Notes under the pieces: generated by a model
What the model was told of the DNA's origin: nothing
Seen by the model: the letters and a program-made list of their open reading frames with translations, nothing else
Databases searched by the model: none
Part shown: positions 7,426 through 15,414 of the stretch, in pieces
Layout: every line of letters starts with the position of its first letter
How positions within the stretch are numbered: position 1 is the stretch's first letter
Translations under genes and position numbers: made by a program
From: Aalborgiella sp031390045
GTDB taxonomy: Bacteria > Pseudomonadota > Gammaproteobacteria > Burkholderiales > Burkholderiaceae_C
Assembly (NCBI GenBank): GCA_031390045.1
Contig: JANMTB010000135.1
Span: 1 to 24,890 of the forward strand
Length of the DNA stretch: 24,890 nucleotides
Direction of reading: 5' to 3'

Positions 7426-8421
7426 ATGTCTTTCATGACGATAACCGAACAAAAGCGACCCTTACTTCAAGTTAAAAACTTGGTGATTGAATTTCCGAAC
7501 CGTCATGGCACACTGCGTGCGATAGACGATATTTCATTTGACATTGCGCCTGGAGAAATTTTAGGTGTAGTGGGAGAGTCCGGCGCTGGAAAGTCACTCA
7601 CAGGTGCCGCGATTATTGGTTTGCTGGAGCCACCAGGACGCATCGCCAGTGGTCAAATCATTCTGGAAGGCCAGCGAATTGACCAGCTTAGTCATGAGCA
7701 TATGCGTCATGTGCGCGGCAAACGCATCGGAGCTATTTTTCAGGATCCGTTGACTTCGTTGAATCCCTTGTTCAGTGTTGGCAGACAGTTGACTGAAACA
7801 ATATTGGCACATTTACCGGTTAGCAAAGCAGAAGCCCGCGACCGCGCAATTTCGCTGTTGCAAGACACAGGTATTCCAGCAGCTGAACAGCGTATCGATC
7901 ATTTTCCACACCAATTCAGTGGTGGCATGCGCCAGCGGGTGGTGATTGCACTTGCCTTAGCAGCAGAGCCGAAATTAATTGTTGCTGATGAGCCAACAAC
8001 TGCTTTGGATGTCTCTATCCAAGCGCAGATCATCAGCTTGCTTAAAGATATTTGCAAAAAACGGGGTGCGGCAGTGATGTTGATCACACATGACATGGGC
8101 GTCATCGCTGAAACCTGCGATCGTGTCGCTGTGCTTTATGCAGGTCGTATTGCTGAAATCGGCTCTGTTCATGAAGTGATTAACCACCCCAAACATCCAT
8201 ACACGGCTGGTTTGATGGCTGCCATACCAGATATTGAGATAGACAGAGAGTATTTACACCAAATCGATGGCGCTATGCCACGCTTAAATGCAATACCTAC
8301 TGGATGCGCCTTCAATCCACGCTGCGAAAAAGTGATGGATAAATGTCATGTTGATCGTCCTAGTTTGGTTTACACAGGGACAACCCACGCTGCTTGCTGG
8401 TTGCACACTGAAGTTATATAA
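7426..8421 (+). CDS. dppD: Peptide ABC transporter ATPase 1 (DppD type)
   Basis: A 331-residue cytosolic ATP-binding subunit driving peptide import. Domain order: Walker A GESGAGKS (about 50-57), Q-loop IFQDPLTSLNP, signature FSGGMRQR (about 164-171), Walker B LIVADEPTTALD, H-loop LITHDMG, then the oligo_HPY C-terminal extension with the cysteine cluster GCAFNPRCEKVMDKC and a later AAC. In related Dpp transporters this four-Cys region has, as I recall, been reported to hold an iron-sulfur cluster; here only the cysteines are seen. ATG 7426 is used; an ATG at 7435 is possible, and no strong ribosome site separates them. Length is normal. DppF follows after 5 bp. Confidence 0.93.
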   Translation: MSFMTITEQKRPLLQVKNLVIEFPNRHGTLRAIDDISFDIAPGEILGVVGESGAGKSLTGAAIIGLLEPPGRIASGQIILEGQRIDQLSHEHMRHVRGKRIGAIFQDPLTSLNPLFSVGRQLTETILAHLPVSKAEARDRAISLLQDTGIPAAEQRIDHFPHQFSGGMRQRVVIALALAAEPKLIVADEPTTALDVSIQAQIISLLKDICKKRGAAVMLITHDMGVIAETCDRVAVLYAGRIAEIGSVHEVINHPKHPYTAGLMAAIPDIEIDREYLHQIDGAMPRLNAIPTGCAFNPRCEKVMDKCHVDRPSLVYTGTTHAACWLHTEVI

Positions 8422-8423
8422 AC

Positions 8424-8468
8424 ACTATGAATAATATAGCTAAAGAGGCAATAAATACGCCGGCTACA
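8424..8468 (+). repeat. 45-bp dispersed palindromic element, copy B (start of dppF)
   Basis: The copy reads ACTAT-N7-ATAGC-N15-TACGCCGGCTACA. Its 45 bases contain the dppF start codon (8427-8429) and encode residues 1-14. Over the 45 bases from CTAT onward, 34 are identical to copy A, and 23 of 28 bases of the 3' part are identical to copy C. Confidence 0.85.
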
Positions 8469-9476
8469 GATAAAAATTTTAATAGAAACATATTGGTTAA
8501 AGCCAATGATTTAGCGATGAGCTTTGATGTGTCACCACCGTGGCTGAACCGTGTCATTGAACGTAAACCGCGTCTGCTGCTTCATGCTGTTGACGGTGTG
8601 AGTTTCGAGATTGAAAAAGGTAAAACTTTGGCTTTGGTGGGAGAGTCAGGTTGTGGCAAAAGCACCGTTGCGCGATTACTGGTTGGTTTGTATCAGCCTA
8701 CACGTGGCGATTTTATTTTTGATGGCCAAGATGCACACGCTGCCTACAAAACACCTGAAGGCTTGAAGCTGCGTCGTCGCGTTCAAATGATTTTTCAAGA
8801 CCCGTATGCCAGCTTGAACCCACGCTGGTTGGTTGAAGATATCGTAGGCGAGCCTTTGCTAGAGCATGGCATCGTCACTGAAAAGGCGGCTTTAAAGAAG
8901 CGGGTCGGGGAGTTGCTGCAATCGGTTGGGCTGAGTCCACTTGACGGGGTTAAATATCCGCATCAATTCTCGGGTGGTCAGCGACAACGTATTTCTATTG
9001 CACGTGCATTGGCCACGCAGCCTGATTTTTTGGTGTGTGACGAACCCACTTCAGCGCTCGACGTCAGCGTGCAAGCTCAAGTGCTGAATATCATGAAGGA
9101 CTTGCAGCGCAACCTAGGGTTGACTTACTTATTCATTTCGCACAACTTGGCAGTTGTTCGTCACGTAAGCGATCATGTTGGCGTGATGTATTTAGGCCGC
9201 TTGGTGGAGTTAGCAGATAAGCAGACTTTGTTTGAAAATCCACGGCATCCCTACACTCGCATGTTGTTAGAGGCCATTCCGAAGATGCACGATACGGGCA
9301 AGCAACGTACTGCTGTTCAAGGCGAGGTGCCAAACCCATTGAACCCACCCAGTGGCTGTGCTTTTAATCCACGTTGCCCACTTGCAAACGACCGCTGCCG
9401 TGTTGAGAGACCACAATTACTGTCTATCCAAGGCATCAAAGTGGCCTGCCATGCGGTTGAAGAAAACCGCCTATAA
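8427..9476 (+). CDS. dppF: Peptide ABC transporter ATPase 2 (DppF type)
   Basis: A 349-residue ATP-binding partner of DppD. Walker A GESGCGKS (about 72-79), Q-loop IFQDPYASLNPRW, signature FSGGQRQR, Walker B FLVCDEPTSALDVS, H-loop FISHNLAVV, and the oligo_HPY tail with GCAFNPRCPLANDRC and a later VAC, so the same four-Cys cluster as in DppD. The conserved domain begins near residue 23 (ILVKANDLAMSF). Oddity: the first 14 residues and the only ATG upstream of the domain come from copy B of the dispersed 45-bp repeat, and no ribosome-binding sequence is visible. A TTG at 8493 would be too close to the domain. It is the last gene of the operon; its stop lies 15 bp from the stop of convergent hexR. 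Confidence 0.93.
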   Translation: MNNIAKEAINTPATDKNFNRNILVKANDLAMSFDVSPPWLNRVIERKPRLLLHAVDGVSFEIEKGKTLALVGESGCGKSTVARLLVGLYQPTRGDFIFDGQDAHAAYKTPEGLKLRRRVQMIFQDPYASLNPRWLVEDIVGEPLLEHGIVTEKAALKKRVGELLQSVGLSPLDGVKYPHQFSGGQRQRISIARALATQPDFLVCDEPTSALDVSVQAQVLNIMKDLQRNLGLTYLFISHNLAVVRHVSDHVGVMYLGRLVELADKQTLFENPRHPYTRMLLEAIPKMHDTGKQRTAVQGEVPNPLNPPSGCAFNPRCPLANDRCRVERPQLLSIQGIKVACHAVEENRL

Positions 9477-9491
9477 AAGACGTGGTTTAGA

Positions 9492-10340
9492 TTAAGCGTA
9501 GCGTTTACTGCGCAAGTTGTTTTTCATATTTTGCAACTTAGGTTGCAAAGTAGCGCCACCGATACGCAAGGCAACACAGGTTGCCAAAATATCAATAATC
9601 AACAAATGCATTAAGCGCGACACCATGGGGCTATATCGGTCAAAACCTTCCGGGTGATCGGCTGCCAAGTGAATGTAGCCTGCAGATGCCAGTGGCGATC
9701 CACTGGTGGTGATCACAATCGTTGTTGCGTCATTTTTGCGCGCAATATCGCAGGCATCCATCAAATCCCGGGTTCTGCCAGAGTTTGAGATAATAACGAC
9801 GCAATCACCTGCACCTAAAAGTGAAGCGCTCATGACCTGCATATGACCGTCGCTGTAGGCAATTGTGTTGACACCAAGCCGAAAAAATTTGTGCTGTGCA
9901 TCCTGCGCAACGATGCCAGAGTTACCTGCACCAAAAAATTCTATACGCTTGCCAGTCTTGAAGGTTTCAGCCAAAACCGTCACCGCTTTCTCGATGGATC
10001 CCGTGCTGGCGTCGTTTCTGTATTTTAAAAATGCGGCCACGGTGTTATCGATGACTTTGACCATGACATCGCCCGTTTTGTCGTCAGCATCTACACTGCG
10101 GTGAATGAAGGGAACGCCCTCGTTCACGCTGCCAGCGAGTTTGAGTTTGAAGTCAGACAAACCGTCGTAGCCCATGCTGCGACAGAATCGAACAACCGTA
10201 GGTTTACTAACATGTGCTTTGTCCGCTAGTGTGCTGATTGGCAACTTCGCAAAAGCGCGCGGATCACTCAGCACGAGTTTGCCAACGCGTTGCTCAGCGG
10301 GCGCTAGAGAGCTCAAAGAAGCTTTTACGCGATCTAACAT
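9492..10340 (-). CDS. hexR: RpiR/HexR-family transcriptional regulator with SIS domain
   Basis: A 282-residue DNA-binding regulator. Residues 1-75 form the HTH_6 domain, with the helix-turn-helix around LPISTLADKAHVSKPTVVRFCRSMGY (33-58). A SIS sugar-phosphate domain spans about 125-255, with FFGAGNSG (135-142) and the serine-rich loop ISNSGRTRDL. HexR proteins of proteobacteria repress zwf and Entner-Doudoroff or glycolytic genes and release DNA on binding KDPG. Here it lies directly downstream of zwf, whose stop it overlaps by 7 bp, with the coupling site GGAGTGAAG just before its ATG. So zwf-hexR is an autoregulated operon candidate. The name HexR rests on the zwf neighbour plus family; the effector is not visible. 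Confidence 0.88.
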   Translation of the reverse strand: MLDRVKASLSSLAPAEQRVGKLVLSDPRAFAKLPISTLADKAHVSKPTVVRFCRSMGYDGLSDFKLKLAGSVNEGVPFIHRSVDADDKTGDVMVKVIDNTVAAFLKYRNDASTGSIEKAVTVLAETFKTGKRIEFFGAGNSGIVAQDAQHKFFRLGVNTIAYSDGHMQVMSASLLGAGDCVVIISNSGRTRDLMDACDIARKNDATTIVITTSGSPLASAGYIHLAADHPEGFDRYSPMVSRLMHLLIIDILATCVALRIGGATLQPKLQNMKNNLRSKRYA

Positions 10341-11800
10341 TCTTCACTCCAGCAAAAGCCATCTTTAGCGATCATGGCACTAGAAGCACTTGGCCCCCAA
10401 CTACCGGCTGCGTAAGAGCGTGGGCCTTGCGTATCGGCTTTCCAAGCGTCCAAAATAGGCTCAACCCAACGCCACGCGCATTCTTGCTCATCGCTGCGCA
10501 CGAAAAGATTCAAGCGTCCAGCCAGAACGTCTAGCAACAAACGCTCGTATGCACCCACGCGTTCATTGCCGAAGCGCTTGTCAAAATCCAGATCGAGTTG
10601 AACGGGTACCAGCGTTTGTGAATTTTTACTTGCAGGGGTGCGCTGATTGGCACCTTGAGAAAATAAATGCAACTCTAAGCCATCCTTGGGCTGGAGGTTA
10701 ATCACCAAGCGATTTGCTGCACCTGCAGGCGATTGGTAAATAGCATGAGGTGCTGGCCTGAAATTGATCACAATCGAAGCATCACGTGCACCTAAGCGCT
10801 TACCCGTGCGAATGTAAAACGGTACACCAGCCCATCGCCAGTTGGCAATTTCGCAGCGCAGTGCAACAAAAGTTTCTGTCTGACTCTCCGTGTTGACATC
10901 GGTTTCTTGCCGGTAGCCAGGCACCGATTTCCCACCAATTGAGCCGGCACTGTACTGCCCACGAATAACATGCTGCTGCAAAGCTTCTGGAGTCCACGGT
11001 TTAAGCGAACGTAAGACTTTGAGCTTTTCGTCACGGATAGCATCCGCATGCGCATTGATAGGCGGCTCCATGCCAATCGCACACAACAATTGCAACGCAT
11101 GGTTTTGCACCATATCGCGCAAAGCGCCTGTGTTTTCATAAAATGCGCCACGGGTCTCAACACCAAGATCTTCTGCTATGGTTATTTGTATGTTTGCTAT
11201 ATTTTCTCTGCGCCAAAGCGGCTCAAACAATGAGTTTCCAAAGCGTAACGCAAATAAGTTTTGAACAGAAGGTTTGCCTAAATAGTGGTCAATGCGAAAA
11301 ACTTGGTTTTCAGTTAATACGCGTCTCACAGTGTCATTGATAACGCGGTTGGAGGCTAAATCATGTCCCAAGGGTTTTTCTAGTACCACGCGAGTGCGTG
11401 GCCCATTTAAGCCTGCAATCGCAATTTGCTCGCATACCGTCGTGAACAGGGCAGGTGCTGTTGCAACGTACATAACAACCGTGTCTGCATGTCGTGAATT
11501 TAACGTCGCGGACAAGTTGGCGTAATACTCGCCTTTCGACAAATCCATTTGCAAGTAAAACAAACTCGTGGCGAAACGATCAAATTCGTCGCTATTGGGT
11601 CTCTTGGTGGGGTCAACAGCGTCAAAACGCGTCTTGATCTGGGTTCGATAAGCCTCATCGGTCATCGCTTCACGGCCAACGCCAATGATGCGCCCATCCG
11701 TAGGTAAGCTGCCATGTCGAAACGCTTGAAACATAGCCGGTAAGAGTTTGCGCCATGCCAAATCGCCTGTGCCACCGAATATAACCAAGTCAAAACTCAT
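10334..11800 (-). CDS. zwf: Glucose-6-phosphate 1-dehydrogenase
   Basis: A 488-residue cytosolic enzyme oxidising glucose-6-phosphate to 6-phosphogluconolactone with NAD(P)+, the entry to the oxidative pentose phosphate and Entner-Doudoroff routes. Visible: the dinucleotide-binding turn GGTGDLAWRKL (9-19), EKPLG (141-145) with the conserved Lys, and the active-site signature RIDHYLGK (169-176), followed by PSVQNLFALRFGN. Length is normal for the family. It is first in the minus-strand zwf-hexR operon. Upstream is a promoter (TTGATC-17 bp-TACACT) whose spacer holds a perfect palindrome, a good operator candidate. On the other side of the intergenic region starts the Afu-like transporter. Confidence 0.96.
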   Translation of the reverse strand: MSFDLVIFGGTGDLAWRKLLPAMFQAFRHGSLPTDGRIIGVGREAMTDEAYRTQIKTRFDAVDPTKRPNSDEFDRFATSLFYLQMDLSKGEYYANLSATLNSRHADTVVMYVATAPALFTTVCEQIAIAGLNGPRTRVVLEKPLGHDLASNRVINDTVRRVLTENQVFRIDHYLGKPSVQNLFALRFGNSLFEPLWRRENIANIQITIAEDLGVETRGAFYENTGALRDMVQNHALQLLCAIGMEPPINAHADAIRDEKLKVLRSLKPWTPEALQQHVIRGQYSAGSIGGKSVPGYRQETDVNTESQTETFVALRCEIANWRWAGVPFYIRTGKRLGARDASIVINFRPAPHAIYQSPAGAANRLVINLQPKDGLELHLFSQGANQRTPASKNSQTLVPVQLDLDFDKRFGNERVGAYERLLLDVLAGRLNLFVRSDEQECAWRWVEPILDAWKADTQGPRSYAAGSWGPSASSAMIAKDGFCWSEEC

Positions 11801-11849
11801 GATTTTCCCGAAAAGTGATGTAACTGTTAAGCCAAGAAGTGAGAGTATG

Positions 11850-11878
11850 AGTGTAACTCAGTTTCATAAACTGATCAA
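11850..11878 (-). promoter_or_regulatory. Predicted sigma-70 promoter of zwf-hexR
   Basis: On the minus strand, -35 TTGATC (11873-11878), a 17-bp spacer and -10 TACACT (11850-11855). Each hexamer matches consensus at 4 of 6 positions. The start of transcription would fall near 11843, about 43 nt before the zwf ATG. Confidence 0.55.
11858..11874. promoter_or_regulatory. 17-bp perfect palindrome over the zwf promoter (candidate HexR operator)
   Basis: TCAGTTT-CAT-AAACTGA has 7-bp arms and a 3-bp centre. It lies in the -35/-10 spacer of the predicted zwf promoter and reaches into the -35 hexamer, a classical repressor position. A related 18-bp sequence overlaps the tal promoter. Assignment to HexR is inference from the neighbouring gene. 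Confidence 0.55.
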
Positions 11879-11973
11879 TAAATTATAAAAATCTCATTCA
11901 ACAGCGCTTGTTTTATTGATGAATTAAGTGTTTTCCCCTATGTATTCGGTAAGGCAGTTGAGTAAGATTTATA

Positions 11974-11988
11974 GGTAACTTAATTACT
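11974..11988. promoter_or_regulatory. HexR-box-like site upstream of afuA
   Basis: GGTAACTTAATTACT agrees with the HexR consensus known from gammaproteobacteria (TGTAATTAAATTACA) at 11 of 15 positions, and has GTAA/TTAC half-sites in inverted orientation. It lies 17-31 bp before the ATG at 12006, where bound protein would block transcription or initiation. No convincing -10/-35 pair was found for this gene. Confidence 0.4.
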
Positions 11989-12005
11989 TTTAATCCTTAT
12001 TCAAC

Positions 12006-13040
12006 ATGAAATTCAAAATATCTCATCTATGCAAAGCGGTCGCTATATTGTTTGTAGCTAATGGTTCTTTAAATGCTTGGGCTGATGGCCAGGTCAACAT
12101 CATTTGTTCAGTTCAAGCTGAGCATTGCAATATGATAGCTACCGTTTACGCTCGTACGTCGGGTACCAAGGTCAATATGTCTATGAAAGGGTCTGGCGAA
12201 GCTTTGGCACAGTTGATCGCTGAAAAGGAAAATCCAAAGACCGATATTTGGTATGGTGGTACGGGTGACCCGCATTTGCAAGCTGCTGAGGCGGGTTTGT
12301 CGATGGAATATAAATCGCCTTCTTTGCCCCAGTTGTACCCTTGGGCGCAGCAGCAAGCAGCGCAGTCTGGTTATAAAACTGTTGGTATTTATACAGGCCC
12401 TCTAGGGTTTGGCTACAACACAGAGTTGCTAGCCAAGAAAAAATTGCCTGTTCCGAAATCTTGGGCTGATTTACTGAAGCCTGAATACAAGGGCGACATT
12501 CAAGTCGCTAATCCAGCCTCCAGCGGCACCGCTTACACCATGATTGCTACGCTGGTTCAGCTCATGGGTGAAGACAAAGCGTTTGAGTACATGAAGTCTT
12601 TGCATAAAAACATCAGCCAATACACACGCTCAGGTACGGGCCCTATCAAGGCAGTTGCGCGCGGCGAAACGGCAGTCTCCATCAGCTTTGTACATGATGG
12701 CCCAGGCGAAAAAATGCAAGGCTTTCCCGTTGAAACAATCACGCCTTCAGAGGGCACTGGTGCTGAAATTGGCTCTATGAGCATCATCAAAGGCGCACGC
12801 AATGTGGATGCGGCTAAGAAGTTCTACGAATGGGCGATCACACCTTCTGCACAGGAAATGGCGGCTGCTGCGAAGCAATTCCAGCTGCCATCTAACAAGG
12901 CCACCAAAGTAGACCCACGTGTTCCTGATTTTAAGAAAATCAAATTCATTAACTACGACTACGCGAAATACGGTGCTTCTGCTGAGCGTCGCCGGTTGAT
13001 TGCCAAGTGGGAAAGGGAAGTGAATTCTTTGCCGCGCTGA
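12006..13040 (+). CDS. afuA: ABC transporter periplasmic binding protein, AfuA-like (probable sugar-phosphate binder)
   Basis: A 344-residue periplasmic solute-binding protein of the SBP_bac_6/8 'ferric iron' superfamily, with a signal peptide ending about AWA (residue 26). Family blocks: SMKGSGEALAQLIAEKENPKTD (about 59-80), GPLGFGYNTELL, PKSWADLLKPEYKGDI, NPASSGTAYTM (169-179). Where iron-binding FbpA proteins carry tandem tyrosines, this protein has FVHDGPG (H230, D231) and, 23 residues later, E254. As I recall, AfuA of Actinobacillus contacts hexose phosphates with a His-Asp pair and a Glu at the same spacing. Context (zwf, tal, pgi, hexR) also points to sugar phosphate rather than Fe3+. 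Alternative: phosphonate or other anion. No clear ribosome site. The signal peptide may contain a degenerate repeat copy. Confidence 0.75.
   Translation: MKFKISHLCKAVAILFVANGSLNAWADGQVNIICSVQAEHCNMIATVYARTSGTKVNMSMKGSGEALAQLIAEKENPKTDIWYGGTGDPHLQAAEAGLSMEYKSPSLPQLYPWAQQQAAQSGYKTVGIYTGPLGFGYNTELLAKKKLPVPKSWADLLKPEYKGDIQVANPASSGTAYTMIATLVQLMGEDKAFEYMKSLHKNISQYTRSGTGPIKAVARGETAVSISFVHDGPGEKMQGFPVETITPSEGTGAEIGSMSIIKGARNVDAAKKFYEWAITPSAQEMAAAAKQFQLPSNKATKVDPRVPDFKKIKFINYDYAKYGASAERRRLIAKWEREVNSLPR
12042..12086 (+). repeat. Possible degenerate copy E of the 45-bp element (afuA signal peptide)
   Basis: GCTAT-N7-GTAGC-N15-T has exactly the element's spacing and starts on a codon boundary (residues 13-27). 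The 15-base spacer ends in TTTAAA, much like ATTAAA in copy A. The 3' core is poorly kept (only TxCxxxGGCT). About 27 of 46 bases match copy A. It could be chance similarity within a signal peptide. Confidence 0.3.
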
Positions 13041-13087
13041 GAAATAGACGGCATCTAAGTAGCGATATTTAGTTTTTTGAGGTTCGA

Positions 13088-15322
13088 ATGAAAAAAAATC
13101 CCACCGCTAAAGTACCCGGGCAGGCAGTCAATAGTGGTATTTGGTGCTGGATTGCGCTTGGCGCATTGGCCTACATAGGCTTTCCTTGGTACGCCATTCA
13201 AGACACCAACGGCTTGTTGTCGATTCCACAAGTTTTCTCAAACGATCAAGCCGGCAATGGTTTGATGCAGATTTTTGCTTACAAGCGCAATTGGTTAGGC
13301 GTGGGAGTCGCTGCGCTATTGATGGCAGCTGTAGCAGCAACTATGCGGCCTAATAAACAACAAGGCGCTTTACTATTGATGGCTGGCGGGCTTGGTATGG
13401 CGGGTTTGATGGTTTCTGGTTTCTCCATCGGCGCCAAAGGCTGGTCGTTTGAAGCTTTGAACAGCAGCTTCGGCGAGCTAAGCATCACCCAGTTTGGCAT
13501 CGGCTGGGGCGGATTTCTGGCTTTGGCTTCGCTCGTCGTCGTTATGGCCTTTGGTGTGGCGCGCCTCGGTTACTTTAAAGGCGATTTGTTCATCGCGGCT
13601 GCTGTCGTGGCTTGTGGCTTCATGCTCGCACTGTTTATTTTGTTTCCGGTACTTAAAGCTTTGAGTAGCGCCTTTAAGTTAGAAGATGGCGGCTGGTCCA
13701 TCTTTGCTTTGTGGGATCGTATTGCGAGTGAGCGTAACTTTGGACTAAGTTGTTTAGCTGGTGGGCAGCGTTGTGGCGTTGCATGGAACACCCTGTTTTT
13801 AGGCTTGATGACAGCTACCAGTACCGTGATTTTGGCCACCTTGATGGCGCTGATGTCCGAGCGTGCCAGCAAACGATTCGCAAAACCGCTGAATATTTTG
13901 GCGCTGTTACCCATCATCACGCCACCGTTTGTCGTTGGTTTGGGGTTGATTTTGTTGTTTGGTCGCGCTGGTGTCGTCAACCAATTTCTTGAATTTGCTT
14001 TTGGCATTCAGCCTACGCGCTGGTTTTATGGTTGGTTCGGCGTTTGGGTGGCACAAACTTTTGCGTTCACGCCCATTGCTTACATGATCATGCGTGGCGT
14101 GGTTCAAGGCATTGCGCCTAGCTTAGAAGAAGCTGCGCAAACCTTGCGAGCCACGCCAAATCAAACGTTTATGACGGTCACGTTGCCGCTTTTGAAACCA
14201 GGTTTGGCCAATGCATTTTTAGTCGGCTTTATTGAAAGCATGGCTGATTTTGGTAACCCAATCGTCGTAGGCGGGCAGTTCTCTGTACTGAGTACTGAGA
14301 TTTTCTTTGCTATCGTCGGCGCGCAGTATGACCAAGGCCGTGCCGCTTCCTTGGCTTGGATATTGACATTATTCGCGCTCACTATATTTGCTATTCAACG
14401 TACCGTGTTGGGTAACAAAAACTACACCACGGTGAGCGGCAAAGGTGATGGCGGTATCGCGATGGGCTTACCTAAAAATGTTAAGCGCTTGGTATATGCC
14501 ACAGCACTGCCTTGGATGGCGTTCACAGTTGTTGTTTACTTATTTGCATTCGCAGGTGGGTTCGTCAAAACTTGGGGTCGCGACTACACGCTGACTCTAG
14601 AGCATTTTAGAACTGCGTTTTCACTCGAATGGGCAGAGCATGGCTTGGTATGGGCGGGAACGGCATGGAACTCGCTCTTCACAACGCTCAAGCTCGCTGC
14701 GATATCCGCTCCCATGACTGCTACTGCTGGTCTATTGATTGCCTATCTACTGGCGCGTACCGAATTCAAAGGGCAGCGGTTGTTTGAGTTTGCAGCACTT
14801 TTGGCTTTTGCGATACCTGGCACGGTGTTGGGTGTCAGTTATATTTTGGCGTTCAATATTCCCCCGTTCGAGTTAACGGGTACCGCGTTGATTATTATTT
14901 TATGCTTTATGTTTCGCAACCTGCCAGTGGGCGTGCGCGCGGGAACAGCAGCCTTCAAGCAGTTAGACAAATCGCTGGATGAAGCTTCGATGATGTTGCG
15001 CGCAGGCAGTGTGCAAACCTTACGCTATGTGGTGCTGCCTTTGCTGAAGCCCGCACTGGTTGCAGCCTTGGTTTACAGCTTTGTGCGCGCGATCACCACG
15101 GTGTCCGCTGTGATCTTCTTGGTGACGGCGGAAAACGAGTTAGCCACAACCTACATCATTGGCCGTGTGGGAAATGGCGACTATGGTGTCGCGTTGGCTT
15201 ATTGCACGGTGCTGATGATTTTGATGTCGCTTGCTATTGCGCTGATTCAATTCTTAGTGGGTGAACGTAAGTTGGGTCGTCGTAAAGCTGGCGCGCTGAC
15301 GGTAGCTATTGCTGCGCATTAG
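13088..15322 (+). CDS. afuB: ABC transporter permease with two fused permease domains (AfuB/FbpB type)
   Basis: A 744-residue inner-membrane protein containing both halves of the channel. After a cytosolic leader come about six hydrophobic segments (residues 17-240), then the first permease domain with EAA loop EEAAQTLRATPNQTFMTVTL (about 345-364). A cytosolic linker and a new helix near residue 475 lead to the second domain, with loop DEASMMLRAGSVQTLRYVVL (about 630-649). Fused double permeases are normal in the FbpB/AfuB group; the long N-terminal membrane region is typical of the AfuB-like branch. Start ATG 13088 has GAGG 6 bp upstream. It follows afuA by 47 bp. No frameshift is seen. Confidence 0.9.
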   Translation: MKKNPTAKVPGQAVNSGIWCWIALGALAYIGFPWYAIQDTNGLLSIPQVFSNDQAGNGLMQIFAYKRNWLGVGVAALLMAAVAATMRPNKQQGALLLMAGGLGMAGLMVSGFSIGAKGWSFEALNSSFGELSITQFGIGWGGFLALASLVVVMAFGVARLGYFKGDLFIAAAVVACGFMLALFILFPVLKALSSAFKLEDGGWSIFALWDRIASERNFGLSCLAGGQRCGVAWNTLFLGLMTATSTVILATLMALMSERASKRFAKPLNILALLPIITPPFVVGLGLILLFGRAGVVNQFLEFAFGIQPTRWFYGWFGVWVAQTFAFTPIAYMIMRGVVQGIAPSLEEAAQTLRATPNQTFMTVTLPLLKPGLANAFLVGFIESMADFGNPIVVGGQFSVLSTEIFFAIVGAQYDQGRAASLAWILTLFALTIFAIQRTVLGNKNYTTVSGKGDGGIAMGLPKNVKRLVYATALPWMAFTVVVYLFAFAGGFVKTWGRDYTLTLEHFRTAFSLEWAEHGLVWAGTAWNSLFTTLKLAAISAPMTATAGLLIAYLLARTEFKGQRLFEFAALLAFAIPGTVLGVSYILAFNIPPFELTGTALIIILCFMFRNLPVGVRAGTAAFKQLDKSLDEASMMLRAGSVQTLRYVVLPLLKPALVAALVYSFVRAITTVSAVIFLVTAENELATTYIIGRVGNGDYGVALAYCTVLMILMSLAIALIQFLVGERKLGRRKAGALTVAIAAH

Positions 15323-15339
15323 TCTCATATAGAGGACAG

Positions 15340-15414
15340 ATGCCGCAAGTAACCACAAGAAATTACAAGAAACTACAAAAAATTCGAAGAGAAAAACATG
15401 AACCACGGTGTTGA
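15340..15414 (+). CDS. Possible 24-codon leader ORF overlapping the afuC start
   Basis: ATG 15340 is preceded by AGAGGACAG, a better ribosome site than that of afuC itself. The frame encodes a very basic 24-residue peptide (starts MPQVTTRNYKKLQK, ends HEPRC) and stops at 15412-15414, 14 bp inside afuC in a different frame. It could couple translation between afuB and afuC, or be fortuitous. Part of its length is the 10-bp tandem repeat described separately. Confidence 0.25.
   Translation: MPQVTTRNYKKLQKIRREKHEPRC
15355..15384 (+). repeat. Three tandem 10-bp A-rich units before afuC
   Basis: The units are ACAAGAAATT, ACAAGAAACT and ACAAAAAATT in direct succession in the 75-bp afuB-afuC gap. 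They make an unstructured A-rich leader, which could aid ribosome loading, and they are prone to slippage. Because the unit is 10 bp, copy changes would shift the small leader frame but not afuC. Confidence 0.65.

Noticed and set aside
9465..9488. AAACC...GGTTT as terminator between dppF and hexR
   Set aside because: Stem of only 5 bp with a long loop and no T-run on either strand.
11958..11986. TTGAGT-17 bp-TAATTA as the afuA promoter
   Set aside because: The -10 matches the consensus at only two positions; not strong enough to annotate.
13570..14007. Long open frame antisense to the double permease
   Set aside because: No ribosome site or domain; a shadow of a GC-skewed membrane protein gene.
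13088..15322. 744-residue permease as a novel gene fusion
   Set aside because: Fused double permeases are the normal form in the FbpB/AfuB group.
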